The position numbers and the translations under genes are program-made. The notes under the pieces were generated by a model. That model saw only the letters and a program-made list of their open reading frames with translations, had not been told where the DNA came from and did no database searches. From NCBI GenBank assembly GCA_014529385.2, contig CM043952.1:59780119-59844118 (forward strand): a stretch of DNA of 64,000 bases, written 5' to 3'. Of the stretch, positions 32,703-44,188 are shown in pieces (positions within the stretch are counted from its first letter, which is position 1; each line of letters starts with the position of its first letter). This DNA comes from Adiantum capillus-veneris. Taxonomy: Eukaryota; Streptophyta; Polypodiopsida; Polypodiales; Pteridaceae.

Positions 32703-35700
32703 TCAGTCCACAAAGGGGAGTAAGCCCAAAGCTTTGCGGAAAGCTTCAAGCTTCTCATGAGACAATGCCTTTGTGAAAAGATTTGCAAGGTTGTCCTGTG
32801 TTGGCACATAAGCCAAGCTGATCTCTCCTGCTGAGAGCCTCTCCCTGACATAGTGGTAATGCACCTCAATGTGCTTTGTGTGAGCATGAAAAACTGGGTT
32901 CCTCGCAACTGCCAATGCGCTCTGACTGTCAGTGTAGATAGTGTTGGCAGTGTCTTGTCCAACACCCAAATCAGCCATAAGGCGTCTGAGCCATACACAC
33001 TCAATCATAGCTGTGAAGACTGCCATGTACTCAGCCTCACAACTCGAAGTGGCCACAGTAAGTTGCTTCTTGCTCAACCATGATATATATGAATTGCCAA
33101 GCATGAAACAAAAACCACTTGTGGACACTCGCGTGTCAAAACAACCAGCCCAATCTGAGTCCAAAAAAGCATGTAAGTCTAGCGGCAATGATCCCCCCTT
33201 GGGATAAAACAATCCAAGATGTAAAGTGCCACTAAGGTAGCGGAGAATCCTCTTGACAGCTTGCCAATGCTTAGACCCTGGGCTATGCATAAATCTGCTG
33301 ACCTGTGAGACTGCAAACTGAATATCCGGCCTCGTGTTGCATACATAAATGTGGCAGCCAACAGCAGTTTGGTAAAGAGTGACATTAGCAGGATCACCAA
33401 CATCATGTAGACTCAACTTCAAACCTGTTTCCATGGGAGTGGCAATAGGTTTGCAATCCTCAAGTCCAAACTTACATAGCAATGTCTCTATGTATCTTGT
33501 CTGACACAAGGCAATACCACCTTCACACTGCTTAAACTGTATACCCAAATAATGATGCAACAGCCCCAAATCTTTCATCTTGAAAGTAGCATTCAAATCA
33601 GCCTTAAATTCAGCAATATGTCTCTCATTTGGTCCAGTGATCAACAAATCATCAACATAAATAACCACAATGAGAAGTACATCACCCTCACGCTTTACAT
33701 ACAATGTGCTTTCTGTTGGACTGTTACGAAAGCCTTGTTTGACCAAATGAGTGTCAGCTTTCTCATACCAAGCACGAGGAGATTGCTTCAACCCATACAA
33801 AGCCTTGTTACATTTGCACACTTTGTCCTCTTGTCCTTTTATGACAAAACCGCGAGGCTGCGTTACATAAACTTCCTCAAATATGTCACCATTCAAGAAA
33901 GCAGTAACAATGTCTGATTGATGTACATCCCAACCAAAATGAGCTGCCAATGCACATAGAAAATGCACAGTAGTCATACGACAAGTGGGAGAAAAAGTCT
34001 CTTCATAATCTATGCCTTTTTGCTGTGCATAACCCTTTGCAACAAGTCGAGCCTTATGGCGATCGATCTCACCATCCGGCTTGCGTTTGAACTTGTAAAC
34101 CCACTTCGTACCAATGGCCTTTTTGCCAGGAGGCAAATCACATAAAGTCCATGTGTCATTCTCTATAAGTGCATCATATTCTAATTGCATGGCAGCCATC
34201 CAATTTTCTGAATTTTGTGCTTCATCAAAAGTCAGAGGCTCCTCAACATCATGTAAGCTAGACACGGCCAAAGCATAACAATCTGATGCATAAGATGCAT
34301 GGCGAGAGCTTGAACGAGTACGACTAGACAAAGGTGCATCCAATTTATTGTCACGCAAAGTGTGCACCAGCCATTTTGGCATACCTATAGCCTGCTCATT
34401 TTCAGCCCTTTCCTCATCAAGTATATCATGTACATTTGCATCAGTAATAGGCTGATCTAGAACATTTTAAGAATCCCCCATAGGCTGTACATTTGCCTCA
34501 TTGGAACTTACATTCGTATTTCCACCACTGAAAAGAGGCAACAAAGTGTCATAAATGTCCTGTGAGCTTACATTACTGTCTCTAGTACATGACAGCAAGG
34601 GCTGAACAGAGTCTTCCACAAACACTACATCCCGAGAAACCAGAATACGTTTTGTTCGCAGATGATACAACCTGTAACCTTTGCTTTCAGCACTATAACC
34701 AACAAAAATACATTTGACAGCCTTATCATCCAATTTTTTTCAGTGCACTTGTGGCACCAAAGAATATGCCAAACAGCCAAAAACACGCATGTGCTCAATA
34801 GAAGGTTTTCTATCATGCCATGCTTCATATGGAGTAATAGACTGCAAAGCTTTCGTAGGACACCTGTTAAGTACATAAGTGGCACACATAATGGCCTCAA
34901 GCCAAAAATAATGTGGCAAAGCTTGACTTTTGACCATACATCGTGCCATTTCCGTCAGTGACCTATTTTCTCTCTCAGCAACACCATTTTGCTGAGGTGT
35001 ATAAGGCACTATACATTGGTGTTGTATCCCACGATTAGCCAGAAATGCATTAAATTCATGAGACATATACTCCCCCCCTCGATCGGAACGGAGGGTGCCC
35101 ATAGTACATTTCAAGACATTTTCAGCCATAGCCAGAAATTGTTTGAAGCACATAAAAACTTCGGACTTTGCTTTACGCGGAAATACCCATGCATGCCTGT
35201 AGTAATCATCAATGAAAGTCACGAAGTACAGGTAATTGCCCAAGGACGAAGTTTGCATGGGCCCACAAACATCACTATGCACAAGCTGCAACCTGCATGT
35301 GGCCCGAACTGAACCATCCTTTGGAAACTTAGAACGCTGCATCTTACCCAAAATACAACCTTCACAAACATGTTTGACAGGTGCTTCAAGAGGCGGCAAA
35401 GAAGCAACCATATCAGATTTCTGCAAACGCAGCAAACTGGCAAAATTCAGATGATGAAAATGTGCATGCTAGAGTTTTGCATCTGAAATAGCCCTTGAAT
35501 TTGCAACAGCATTTGCAAAATTTTGTCCACACTTGTCATACAAAGTGAGCGTATACAACCCACGACACAAAAGGCCAGATGCAACAATTTCATCACCAAA
35601 ACTGAGATCATGAATTGTACATCTGTCATCCACAAATTTGACTACAAGTCCAAGTCTAGCAAGTGCGGATACAGACAAGAGATTCTTCTTGATCCCAGGT

Positions 35701-36963
35701 ACGTAAAGTGCATCAACAAGTGTGAAGGAACTGCCATTAGCAGCAGTGAGCACAATCTTTCCAACTCCCTGAACTGGATAAGAGGCGTTGTTGGCACAAG
35801 TGACTGAGGTAATGTGATTTGTAAACAATTCTCGATGTGAGGTAATGTGCTTTGTAGCACCACTGTCGAAATACCACACATGTGAATCTGCAGCAACTGA
35901 CAAGCATGCATCATGGACAGCAGGATTGTAAGTGCACTCTGCGCTAAAAGCCCATTCTGCATCAACATCAACAACACAATCTCCTTTCACAGAAGACTCA
36001 ACAATGGCTGCATTTGTAGTGGAACCAGCATTTGCAGTGGAACCACCCTCTTTCTGCTTAGCCTCTTTGGCCTTCAACTTAGGACACGACTTGATCAAAT
36101 GATCATTGGCTTTACAATAATGGCAATGCATCTTCTTGTTGCCCTTATCATCAGAATTGCCAGACGAAGTACTGGCAGCAGAAGCATTAGGAACAGAATT
36201 TTTGCCACTCGCAGCAAAACCATAAGAAGTGGTTGCATTACTGTTACCACCCTTTCTTTGAGAAGCAATAAAAGCCTGTTCAACTGCACGCTGCCTAGTC
36301 CTGTTTTTTCTAGAAAGTGACTCTTGCAACAGCAATGTGCATAATGCATCAAACTTGAGAACTTCAGGATTTCCTTGGGTCATCAGTCTCCAAGTACTAG
36401 CAAAAGTCTGGTAGGAATCTGGTAAGGCATCAAGAACAGTCTTCACAAGGGAACTGTCTGAAATGACCATCTGCAGAAATAAGCTGCTCATTGATATCCT
36501 TGATACTAGCAAGGAAAGTGTCCATATCATCTTCCTCATGGATAATCTTCGATTCCAGCTCTTTACGCAGCAAAGCAATTTTAGCCTCATTGCGGCTTGC
36601 ATAAAGACCTGCTAAAATATTCCAAGCCTGTTTTGCTGAATGAATGTGAGGAACAATGGTGCGCTTCACAGACAACGCAATCAATGCATGAGCCTGCGCA
36701 TCCTTAACATCCCAACGAGCTTGTTCTGCTGTAGGCAAAACAACTCTAACAACTGCAATCCTTGCAGCAAGACCTGCAACATCCTCAACATCGCCTACAT
36801 CCTCAGAACCAGGACGTACATCAATGCCCTACACAATGTTCCAGACACCGTTTGACACAAGAACATGTTGCATCATATAAGCCCACATAGGGTAGTTGTC
36901 CCCATCCAACCTGTCCTCAGCAACAAACATCTTGAACACATCTGTGTTGTTGTTGTCAGCCAT
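32703..36963 (-). pseudogene. gag-pol of the copia element
   Basis: Start at 36963 with a plant copia gag N terminus (DRLDGDNYPMWAYMM). In-frame stops lie at about 36829 (TAG), 35469 (TAG), 34740 (TGA) and 34467 (TAA), and a frameshift near 36470. Domains in order are gag, a CCHC knuckle (CHYCKANDHLIKSC, near 36100), protease (WYFDSGATKHIT, near 35860), integrase with HSDVCG, SDRGGEY and NGVAERENR, RT with YVDDLL (near 33650) and RNase H (DSDWAGC, SSCEAEYMA, YTDSQSA). The stretch 34382-32703 is open for 559 codons. This is the Ty1/copia order with integrase before RT. Confidence 0.95.
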
Positions 36964-37276
36964 GGTAAATGCTGCACCTGATGTGAAAACCGCCCGAAAA
37001 TAGGAGAAACGGAGTGGGAACAACCTGTGCTATATAGCACAAACCGTAGAAGACTATAAGGCACCTGTTATGCAGAAAACAACACTGACAGAAATTGTGC
37101 ACAAAATGACGAAATAGCCTGTGCAGTACTGCCTGTAGTGGAAATGGAGGCCGAAATGAGCCCAAATCAAAATTCTGAGCAGACCTGCGAATGCTCGCCA
37201 AAGCTCACTGAAATCGGAGAAAGTGAGCAGGCGTGTGCTAGAGCAGCTGGCGACTAAGCCCGGGAGGACGTGACCT

Positions 37277-37288
37277 GCTCTAATACCA
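37277..37288 (-). promoter_or_regulatory. Primer-binding site, initiator tRNA-Met
   Basis: Minus strand TGGTATTAGAGC, two bases inside the 5' LTR. It is the usual copia primer site with one change (TGGTATCAGAGC). Confidence 0.85.
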
Positions 37289-37290
37289 AT

Positions 37291-37517
37291 TGTTGGAATT
37301 AGGGTTGCAGAGAAACGCACACAGCTTGGAGAAGACGAAGGAAGCTCAAGGCACACAATAGAGAGTGTGTTACTTAGTGTGCAATGGAAAGATAGATAGC
37401 CCTAGAGTGATGGGCGTATATACAATGCACGGGGGAAAAAACCTCCTAAAGAGGGAAAAAATGCCTCGGCGGTCCTAGTGTGTTCACACACATCACTACC
37501 ACTTGTATATGGTAACA
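37291..37517 (-). repeat. 5' LTR of the copia element
   Basis: 227 bp, plus strand TGTTGGAATTAGGG ... GGTAACA. It is about 98% identical to 32401-32627. Confidence 0.95.
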
Positions 37518-37522
37518 ACAAG

Positions 37523-38247
37523 AACAACAAGTAATAGCCTTTGCTAGGAAACCCCGGAATAATCAGCTGCGAGCAATGCAATCAATGGAAAAAGAGCCAA
37601 AAGCAAGGGTGCCACCAAAAAGCAACATGATACCCAAGGCTAACAAACAGGTAACAACCAACATTGTTCACTACAAGCATAAAAAGTCACTGACCGCAGT
37701 GCAAAGATCTAGGTTACCAAAACAAGAGAAACAAATATGGGTGCGGATTGATAGAAATGACATGGCATACAAAAAGCAATACAATAGAAGAATTCAAACG
37801 AAGCAGATAATTCAACCAAAAATCAAGGGAATAAAACAGATCTGGATCCCAAAGAAAATGCTCAGCAATAACTCAAATGCGACTCGCATTTGGATACTGA
37901 AACCGAAGCAAAAGGAACTCCCTTCAGTACAAGCAACATCGGAAGGCAGACAACTGCATATGAAACCAACAAACCGATTTATATGGATGCCCATTAGCAA
38001 CAAAACAATGGCACCCAATGCAGTTGCAATAAACCCTAAACCGACCAAGACAAGCTACCAATGGAAAGCCAAGCCAATTCCGGCCATTCTGGCCAAGCCA
38101 ATTCTCTCCAAAGAGACAACTACGGCCATATCAACAGTAGCGGCAAAGCAAGCGACTTTTGCCCGAAAGACAATCAAACAGAGAGCAGTAGAGTTACAAC
38201 TTTTACTTGTAAAGAAAACAGGAAACCTCGACGGTGAATGCCAATAA
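37523..38247 (+). CDS. Basic C-terminal tail of the gypsy polyprotein
   Basis: The same frame as 30921-32400 continues here once the copia insertion and one target duplication are set aside. It stays open to TAA at 38245. The ~240 residues are rich in Lys, Gln, Asn and Thr. Short motifs with Ile-Trp or Phe-Ile-Trp recur four times (KQIWVRID, KQIWIPKK, TRIWILKPK, NRFIWMPIS). I recognise no domain. It could bind nucleic acid or be a matrix-like tail (inference). Confidence 0.6.
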
Positions 38248-41053
38248 GCATCTTGCTTATACCCTTCTCTTGCACAACATTAATTTTTCCATGCATTGAC
38301 CAAGTATGCATAAAATAGGGCCACATTACACGGCCAAGCATTAGGACAATTTTTCAACCCATTAACGGCACATACTCTGAGGCGATACCTTGTGGTCTAG
38401 GAGGACTCCGGCTAGGAGGGGGGGAGGCATTCTCAAATGCGGACCCAATGGCAGAAAGAGCAAAAAAGGGCATGGTTTTCGACTATTTTTAAGGGTTGTT
38501 GTTTGATTGCAAAATTTTCTGGACTTACCCAAGTACATATGCACTTAAACAGCATGAATCTACAGGTATATGGGGCCAAACGCCAAATCAAGCCCCTAGG
38601 TGTGTGTATATAAGTAAAAATAGCCATTTTTCGAGCAAAATATTGGTAAAACGGAGAAATCTGGCTATAAAAATTGCATGTAAGTATATATAATGTTTTG
38701 CGGTGATGTTTTTGATTTATTATGATTTTTGGGGATTTTTTGGGTTTGATTTGCTATTTTCCTTTTAATTTTGCTAATTTTCGGCATAAAAACTTCAAAA
38801 ATACAAAAAGCAGGTGAAAAACAGTCGTAATGAAAAACAAAAAAATATGGGGATGATCATTGACTATAGGACAACCTATGGTACAGTGGGGGTGCAATTA
38901 TGAGACTGGAGCAGAAAGCGTGTTTTGGCAAGATTTTGATCGAAATGCCAAATTTCTGGTAAACAGGGCAAATGGAGTCCAAATCAAGAATTTTTTGAGC
39001 CTAAACCGCATCTCGCAAGAAGTGGGGAGCACAAGTCAAATTTCATGAAAAGTGGTTCGGGGACCCGCACTTCATTTTAAGCTCATTTTCACTATTGACC
39101 TTTGAGAGAGAGCTTCTGCCACCTAGAGCGAGCAGAACTTCCAACAGCTTCTACGACGCGCACGACTACCCGACGGGCTTCAGACATGAGAGGTAGGCTC
39201 ACCACCTCGAGCTTTTCGCGCATGTTTGTCGTTCTGTCGCGAAAACTAGCGTAGGGTTCACACAGAAGCGGGCAGTAGAGACCTATAACTAGAAGTGGCC
39301 ACCTAACGGCTAACCCAAAAGCAATGAGACTTCATTGGAAGCTTACCCTAGCATAGGAGACCAGTCTTGGATGTCGAAAGGCAGTAGAAAACCATCGAGA
39401 AAAAATCTAATTCCTAGAACCCCGCAAGAGGCCACCAAATGGGAAATCGGCGGAAAGGCGCTCAAATGCTACCAAAATTCATGGGTAGGAGTATCTCGAC
39501 ATGCTCGACAAGTCTATGTAGCCCACATGACCAAAAAGTGACCCGAAGCGGCACTAAACTTCAGAAACGGCATCAGACACACAAAGCGTCAAATAGCTCT
39601 CGTGGCCAAACCGAATGTCCGTTTGCCACCAAACTTCACGAGCGGCTTTCCTAGACCATCAACAACCAAGTCCTATGGTGGTAGACCACCACAAGTCATC
39701 AAAGACATGTAAACGCAACCACGGGTGCTTCTAGAGAGACAAATTTCCAAATGGAGCTCCGGTGAAGCCAAAGTCGACAAAAACCATACGGCAAGGATCC
39801 CCAAGGGATCGGGAAGCTATGGAGACCAACATCAAGAAATTTCATCGTCGAAAAGCACTCCAAAAGTCAAAAAACGTTCGGAGGCTCTGAAATCCACACA
39901 GAGAGTTACTTTCTATCCATTTGACTTTTTTGTTGAAATTAGGCTTAAAAGGGACTCAGGGGGACTAAGGGTAGGCACCAGTGACAGTTTCCATGAAAAA
40001 ATCATTAGGAGACATCCTACGTGTAGGATGTCTCAAGGTCATTTCTGGGCACAGAACCCAACATTTCTTATCACACACATTTTCTGAATAGCCTTTACAT
40101 GCTAGCCACCAAATTTCATCACATTTGCACCAACATTGACCTCATATGCAAGAAAAAATGCAAAGTCAGGGCATAGAGGCAATAATGGGCCATAGACCTA
40201 CCAAAACTTGTCCAAATCACATGAAACTTGCACAGCGCATTCATGAGCACATAGCCAACCAATCTGTGTGGTTACTTGCAAAAATTGATGAAGTAGACAT
40301 CCTACGCGTAGGATGTCTATTTGACATTTTTGGCCTACAGAGGGTATTTTTATATTCCAGATCTTTTCTTATCATCTTCAAGAGCTCATATATCAAGTTT
40401 GAGGCCATTCTAATCATTTTTGACCCCCAACACCTTCAAGATACACTTTTTGAGCCCAAAAACACTACACAGGGTCTTACCAACATCAATTATTGTCCAA
40501 ATCAAAATCCAAGAGCATGGCCATGTTCCACATGCCAAGGACTACCCATAGAACAAATCCCAAGCCATTTTGATGAAATAGACATCCTACGCGTAGGATG
40601 TCTCTAGCATGTTTTTGAACTTCTGTGCAAACAATGACATCATGGGAGCCATTACCATGGTGCAAGGAGCCCATATATCAATTTTCAACTCATTTGGATA
40701 TCATTTGCTACATGTCGTGGACTTTCTACCCAATTTGTGAGCCTAAAGCCTAAATTTGCCCAAAAATCCACTTTTTGATGCCCAAACCCAAATCCAAGCA
40801 CATAGCCATGTTCCACAGGCCAAGGACCACCAGCATGTCAAGTCTCACCAAAATCTCATGAAAAAGACATTCTACACATAGGATGTCTGAATGATAAAAT
40901 TTTGCCATAATTGCATTGTGAGCACATGCACAGTTTCCCAAGTTCTTTTTAAGTTTTATTTTCAATTTTCAAGTCATTTGGATAGTTAAAACTCAGTTTC
41001 TCAGCTGACATGGAAAAAACGCTAACTTCGGACTACTGAGTGCAACAGGATCT
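38248..41053. other. 3' spacer of the gypsy element without genes
   Basis: No supported gene. The first 1.7 kb has only short chance frames. From 40010 it holds a tandem array with palindromes, listed separately. Confidence 0.5.
40010..40888 (+). repeat. Tandem 285-bp repeat array with a 24-bp palindrome in each unit
   Basis: Palindromes start at 40010, 40295, 40580 and 40865, exactly 285 bases apart. Two are perfect (AGACATCCTACG plus its complement), one has one change, and the last has three. The sequence between them is a diverged tandem repeat; for example, AAATCCAAG, GCCATGTTCCACA and GCCAAGGAC recur at the same offset in the last two units. The palindrome is better conserved than the rest of the unit. 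3' UTR tandem repeats are known in Tat/Ogre elements of plants. Confidence 0.92.
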
Positions 41054-42139
41054 ATGGCAGCCGCAAAGTCACTAGCAAAGAAGAAGAGGATGACCATAAA
41101 AGATTACCTAGAAGAGGTGGAGCCATTTGTAATACCAGAAGGAACTCTAAAGCCGACCAGCACATGGATCCAAGAGGACCTGCTAGAGTCAAATGATCTA
41201 AAGATCTACCAAGGCGTGTTCAAAGACACCGAAGAAAATGTAATAGAGCTACCCATGCTACCGCGGGAGCTCAATGAGTTCGTCAGAAGCAAGATGGCAG
41301 AGTATCTGGAGAAGATTGATCTCCACAATTATTTTGAAGCTGTGCCGGCAGGAATTGACATAAAAAGAGTATGGGAATTTGTGACGACAATCAAAGAAGA
41401 TGGAGTGGCTAGAGTTACGGATCTGCAGGGCAAGCTAGGCACGGAGATTGTAATCACAGAGAGAGTAGTGGCAGCTGCACTAGACCTCTCCAACAAAGGG
41501 GATAGTGTAACCAAGAGAAGAGACGAAGTAAAGGTGTACACAGAAAAGAAAGGCAACTACACCTTTGAAGACATTGCCAACCCCAAAGTGGCAATCATGA
41601 GTCAACTGTACAATCAATACTTCCATATGTGTACCAAGCGGCCACAAAAGTACAGAATGCCGCCTAGAGAAATTGCCACAACATTCACTTGGGCAATGCA
41701 GAAAAGCAAGCCGAAGGTAATCAATTATGTAGCTTATATACATGATAATCTGGTAAAGATGGGCAACAAGAACCCCACATACATTGTGCCGGGTGAGCTA
41801 ATCACGAAAGTGATTTATGGGGCATTGCATGCCAAGGGAAGATGGCCCGACCCTCCATCACAGAACGACTGGAAAGAGACGAAATCACAGAAGGCGGCAC
41901 GGCTAGAGCGACTGATGGAAAGTTTCAGGGCCAAAAGAGCCCTCAAAGGAGATTTGAATGAGCTATGGAAGTCGTCTCTAGAAGCAATGTCGGGATCATC
42001 CCGAAGGGTGCAGAGATACAGATTCTACGACTATATTAAGAATTTTGGGATTCTGAATGCCACAACGAAAAATATCCCACATGTACCATTTACAGAAGCA
42101 GAATTGGAGCAAGTCCGACAGCAGCTGCTAGAAGAGTAG
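41054..42139 (+). CDS. Extra gypsy ORF, part 1 (361 residues)
   Basis: The open frame starts with a basic stretch (MAAAKSLAKKKR) and holds a globular region of about 300 residues. The pattern around VWEFVTTIKEDG ... DLQGKLGTEIVITERVVAAALDL resembles the putative plant transposon domain found in extra ORFs of Athila-type and related elements (weak, from pattern only). The frame has no internal stop, unlike gag-pol. It ends in TAG at 42137-42139, and the same frame continues directly into the next ORF. The product might be an env-like or accessory protein. Confidence 0.6.
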   Translation: MAAAKSLAKKKRMTIKDYLEEVEPFVIPEGTLKPTSTWIQEDLLESNDLKIYQGVFKDTEENVIELPMLPRELNEFVRSKMAEYLEKIDLHNYFEAVPAGIDIKRVWEFVTTIKEDGVARVTDLQGKLGTEIVITERVVAAALDLSNKGDSVTKRRDEVKVYTEKKGNYTFEDIANPKVAIMSQLYNQYFHMCTKRPQKYRMPPREIATTFTWAMQKSKPKVINYVAYIHDNLVKMGNKNPTYIVPGELITKVIYGALHAKGRWPDPPSQNDWKETKSQKAARLERLMESFRAKRALKGDLNELWKSSLEAMSGSSRRVQRYRFYDYIKNFGILNATTKNIPHVPFTEAELEQVRQQLLEE

Positions 42140-43618
42140 GAAGGCCAAGAGAGAGAAAGGAAGACAAAGGTGGACATGGATTTCAAGAAAAAGCCGACAA
42201 CTCCACCGTCCAGCCCTGAGAGAATCCCACCGCCCTCAGCACCTCCTCGTAGCCCTCCACATCAAGAGAAAGGGGAGCACGACAAACCTGAAGATCAAGA
42301 AGAGTCAAAGCAAGAACAAAGCCAAGAGCAAGAACCAAAAGAAGAAGCTAAGCCTAAAAGTGAGCAGCCAGAGCCAAATGAAGCAAGGTATAACACATTT
42401 CTAGACCTACTGGCTGCCGGATATTCAAAAGAAGAGGCTGCCATAGTCGCATTTGACTTGGCAAGCACGGGGCCCAAAGTGCAAATGCAGAGGCTGCAGT
42501 TAGTGGAGCTAAAGGAGATGGCCATTGATACAGTGGACTTGCACCCACCCACCAATGATTGGGATGTTGTGATGACCAAGCTAACCGGGTTAAGAGCACA
42601 GTCAATGGCCTTAGAAAGTGAAATGGTAACTCTCAAAGCCACTGAAGTGCAAATAAATCTTGAAGTCGATAAGTTACAAAAACAAAGCCAAAGGCAGATA
42701 GAGAGAGAGACAGAGCTGCAAGCCAGTCTGGCAAAGGCATTGCAAAGATGCCAAGAGATGGAAAGAGAGAATCAGGAGGCAGCTCAAAGACTGCAAGGAG
42801 CCGAAGAGGAATGTAGACAACTCAACAAGTCATTGACAGATGCACTGAGGGAAAGGGATAACCTAACCCTACAACTTGCTGAGGAGTCCAAGGAAGTGGA
42901 GGCCATGCGGAATGCCAAAGAGAAGGCAGAAATAGAGCAGGAGGCTAGCCAGGATGAGGTCCTTGAGCTCAAGGACCAGCTTAAAGTTAAAGATCAAACC
43001 ATCCAGCAGCTACGGGCATCTCCTGCCAGAGTCATGCCTACTAGCTCGACTCACACCACTTCAGAGAGCCAGATCTATGAAGAACAAATGAAAGAGCTCC
43101 AGAAAGAGTTGACCTTAGAGATGAAGCAAAGGTTGCTGATGACAGAAGGGTCGCTGGTTATGCAAACATGCATGGAAGAAGAGCAGAAGGCAATGCAAGA
43201 TGAGCTAGAAAATATCAAGAGAAAGCTCGAGGAGGCGGAGAAGATAAACGCCGATTTGAACGACCTCCTCGTGAACATGGGAGAACAAGCTGAAACAGGG
43301 AAACAGACATTCCAAAAGCAGATAGAAGAGCTGAGAGGCCAGCAGGTAGAAGAGCAGGCAAGCACAGGGCCAGCAACCATGGAAGGCATAGACCTAGAGA
43401 ATGTGGCAGATCTTGTGGACACACCCATGCAAGAGGAAATCCTTGTAGGACCCTCTCAAGAGCCACAAGATCTGACACAAGAAGAGGAAGAGAAGCTGCC
43501 ACAGAGTGAAACAGTTTTGAAGTCTGTGAGTGAGCGTACTGTGTACGAGAGAGAGTGTGAGATTCATCTTGACGCTACGTGTGCACAGGTGGTCGGAATT
43601 GAGTGCGGAGAAGTGTAG
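42140..43618 (+). CDS. Extra gypsy ORF, part 2 (coiled coil), running into the LTR
   Basis: It is in frame with part 1; an ATG lies at 42170. The start is a Pro-rich and Glu/Lys-rich linker, followed by a short helical region (FLDLLAAGYSKEEAAIVAF, UBA-like at most), then about 250 residues of heptad-type coiled coil. From 43509 on, the frame reads through LTR sequence to TAG at 43616. The native 3' end of the ORF, the polypurine tract and U3 are therefore missing. Parts 1 and 2 together span 855 codons with one TAG. Confidence 0.6.
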   Translation, partial: EGQERERKTKVDMDFKKKPTTPPSSPERIPPPSAPPRSPPHQEKGEHDKPEDQEESKQEQSQEQEPKEEAKPKSEQPEPNEARYNTFLDLLAAGYSKEEAAIVAFDLASTGPKVQMQRLQLVELKEMAIDTVDLHPPTNDWDVVMTKLTGLRAQSMALESEMVTLKATEVQINLEVDKLQKQSQRQIERETELQASLAKALQRCQEMERENQEAAQRLQGAEEECRQLNKSLTDALRERDNLTLQLAEESKEVEAMRNAKEKAEIEQEASQDEVLELKDQLKVKDQTIQQLRASPARVMPTSSTHTTSESQIYEEQMKELQKELTLEMKQRLLMTEGSLVMQTCMEEEQKAMQDELENIKRKLEEAEKINADLNDLLVNMGEQAETGKQTFQKQIEELRGQQVEEQASTGPATMEGIDLENVADLVDTPMQEEILVGPSQEPQDLTQEEEEKLPQSETVLKSVSERTVYERECEIHLDATCAQVVGIECGEV

Positions 43619-44188
43619 CGTGTTTCCCCCGATGAGAGCTACGCGCTGATACCTACATTGCGTGCGTACGGTCCGGTTTTGCGAGCTCCATCTACGAGCT
43701 TCACTTGGTGATTCGGTGAGCATAGGTTGTCCGATTTTGCTTTGCACCATATCCACATGTTCACATTGAGTAGAGCTACACATTAGCACTTTAGATTTTG
43801 GAAACAAAGGCCTGCAGATTTTGGCCAGACGTCCTACGTGATTTTGCACCGCGTGTTTTGGGTTGGGATTTTGGTTCATAGACCTTAGGGAGAGCGACCT
43901 ATTGGTTTTAGTAGGGTCTCCTTCAAGTTCTATGGTGTTTCGAGATTGTTTGATGGGTGTTCGGCTCTAGAAAGCGTTGTAGGAAGTTTCCTCTTATGCA
44001 CTCCTGAAGGCTGTGACTTAGACATTGGGAAAGGACCTCTGTAGGAATTAGTTAGGAGTCGATCGAGTGTAGGTTGACACCCTATGCTTGCTTCCATGCG
44101 CCTGCGGGTCGAGCTTCGTCCTTAGCTGGCAAATCTTGTTAGGTGAGTTCTCGCTGTGCTGACGTCCATCGGGCGTATCTGTCCAACA
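43509..44188 (+). repeat. Partial 3' LTR of the gypsy element (no U3)
   Basis: It aligns over 680 bp with 11169-11848 without net length change and ends in the same way (CCAACA). The first 247 bases of the LTR are absent. The end is followed by CCTAC, which does not match the left flank, so there is no target duplication. Confidence 0.85.

Larger units (their letters stand above)
32401..37517 (-). mobile_element. Ty1/copia element, nearly complete, nested in the gypsy element
   Basis: It has 227-bp LTRs at both ends, an initiator-Met primer site, a polypurine tract and gag-pol on the minus strand. The flanks ACAAG at 32396-32400 and 37518-37522 are a perfect 5-bp target duplication. The two LTRs differ at about five positions, so it is fairly young compared with its gypsy host element. 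The coding frame has a few in-frame stops and one frameshift. Confidence 0.95.
10922..44188 (+). mobile_element. Ty3/gypsy element (non-chromovirus, Athila/Tat-like), degraded and nested
   Basis: The element has a 927-bp LTR, a tRNA-Asp primer site, a 1.9 kb leader, gag, PR, RT, RNase H, duplicated zinc modules, integrase, a second retropepsin-like domain, a basic tail, a 2.8 kb spacer with palindromes, an extra long frame and a partial 3' LTR. Two later insertions interrupt it (20369-29961 and 32401-37517). Without them it is about 18.5 kb. Placement outside the chromoviruses rests on the primer type, the RNase H/RT motifs and the lack of a chromodomain after integrase. The gag-pol frame has many stops and several frameshifts, so it is not functional. 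Confidence 0.85.

Noticed and set aside
37576-38247. Independent gene starting at 37576
   Set aside because: The frame continues the gypsy polyprotein interrupted at 32401, so the ATG is internal.
40010-40888. Evenly spaced palindromes as a CRISPR array
   Set aside because: Spacing is 285 bp, the spacers are related tandem repeats, and the DNA is a plant retroelement 3' region.
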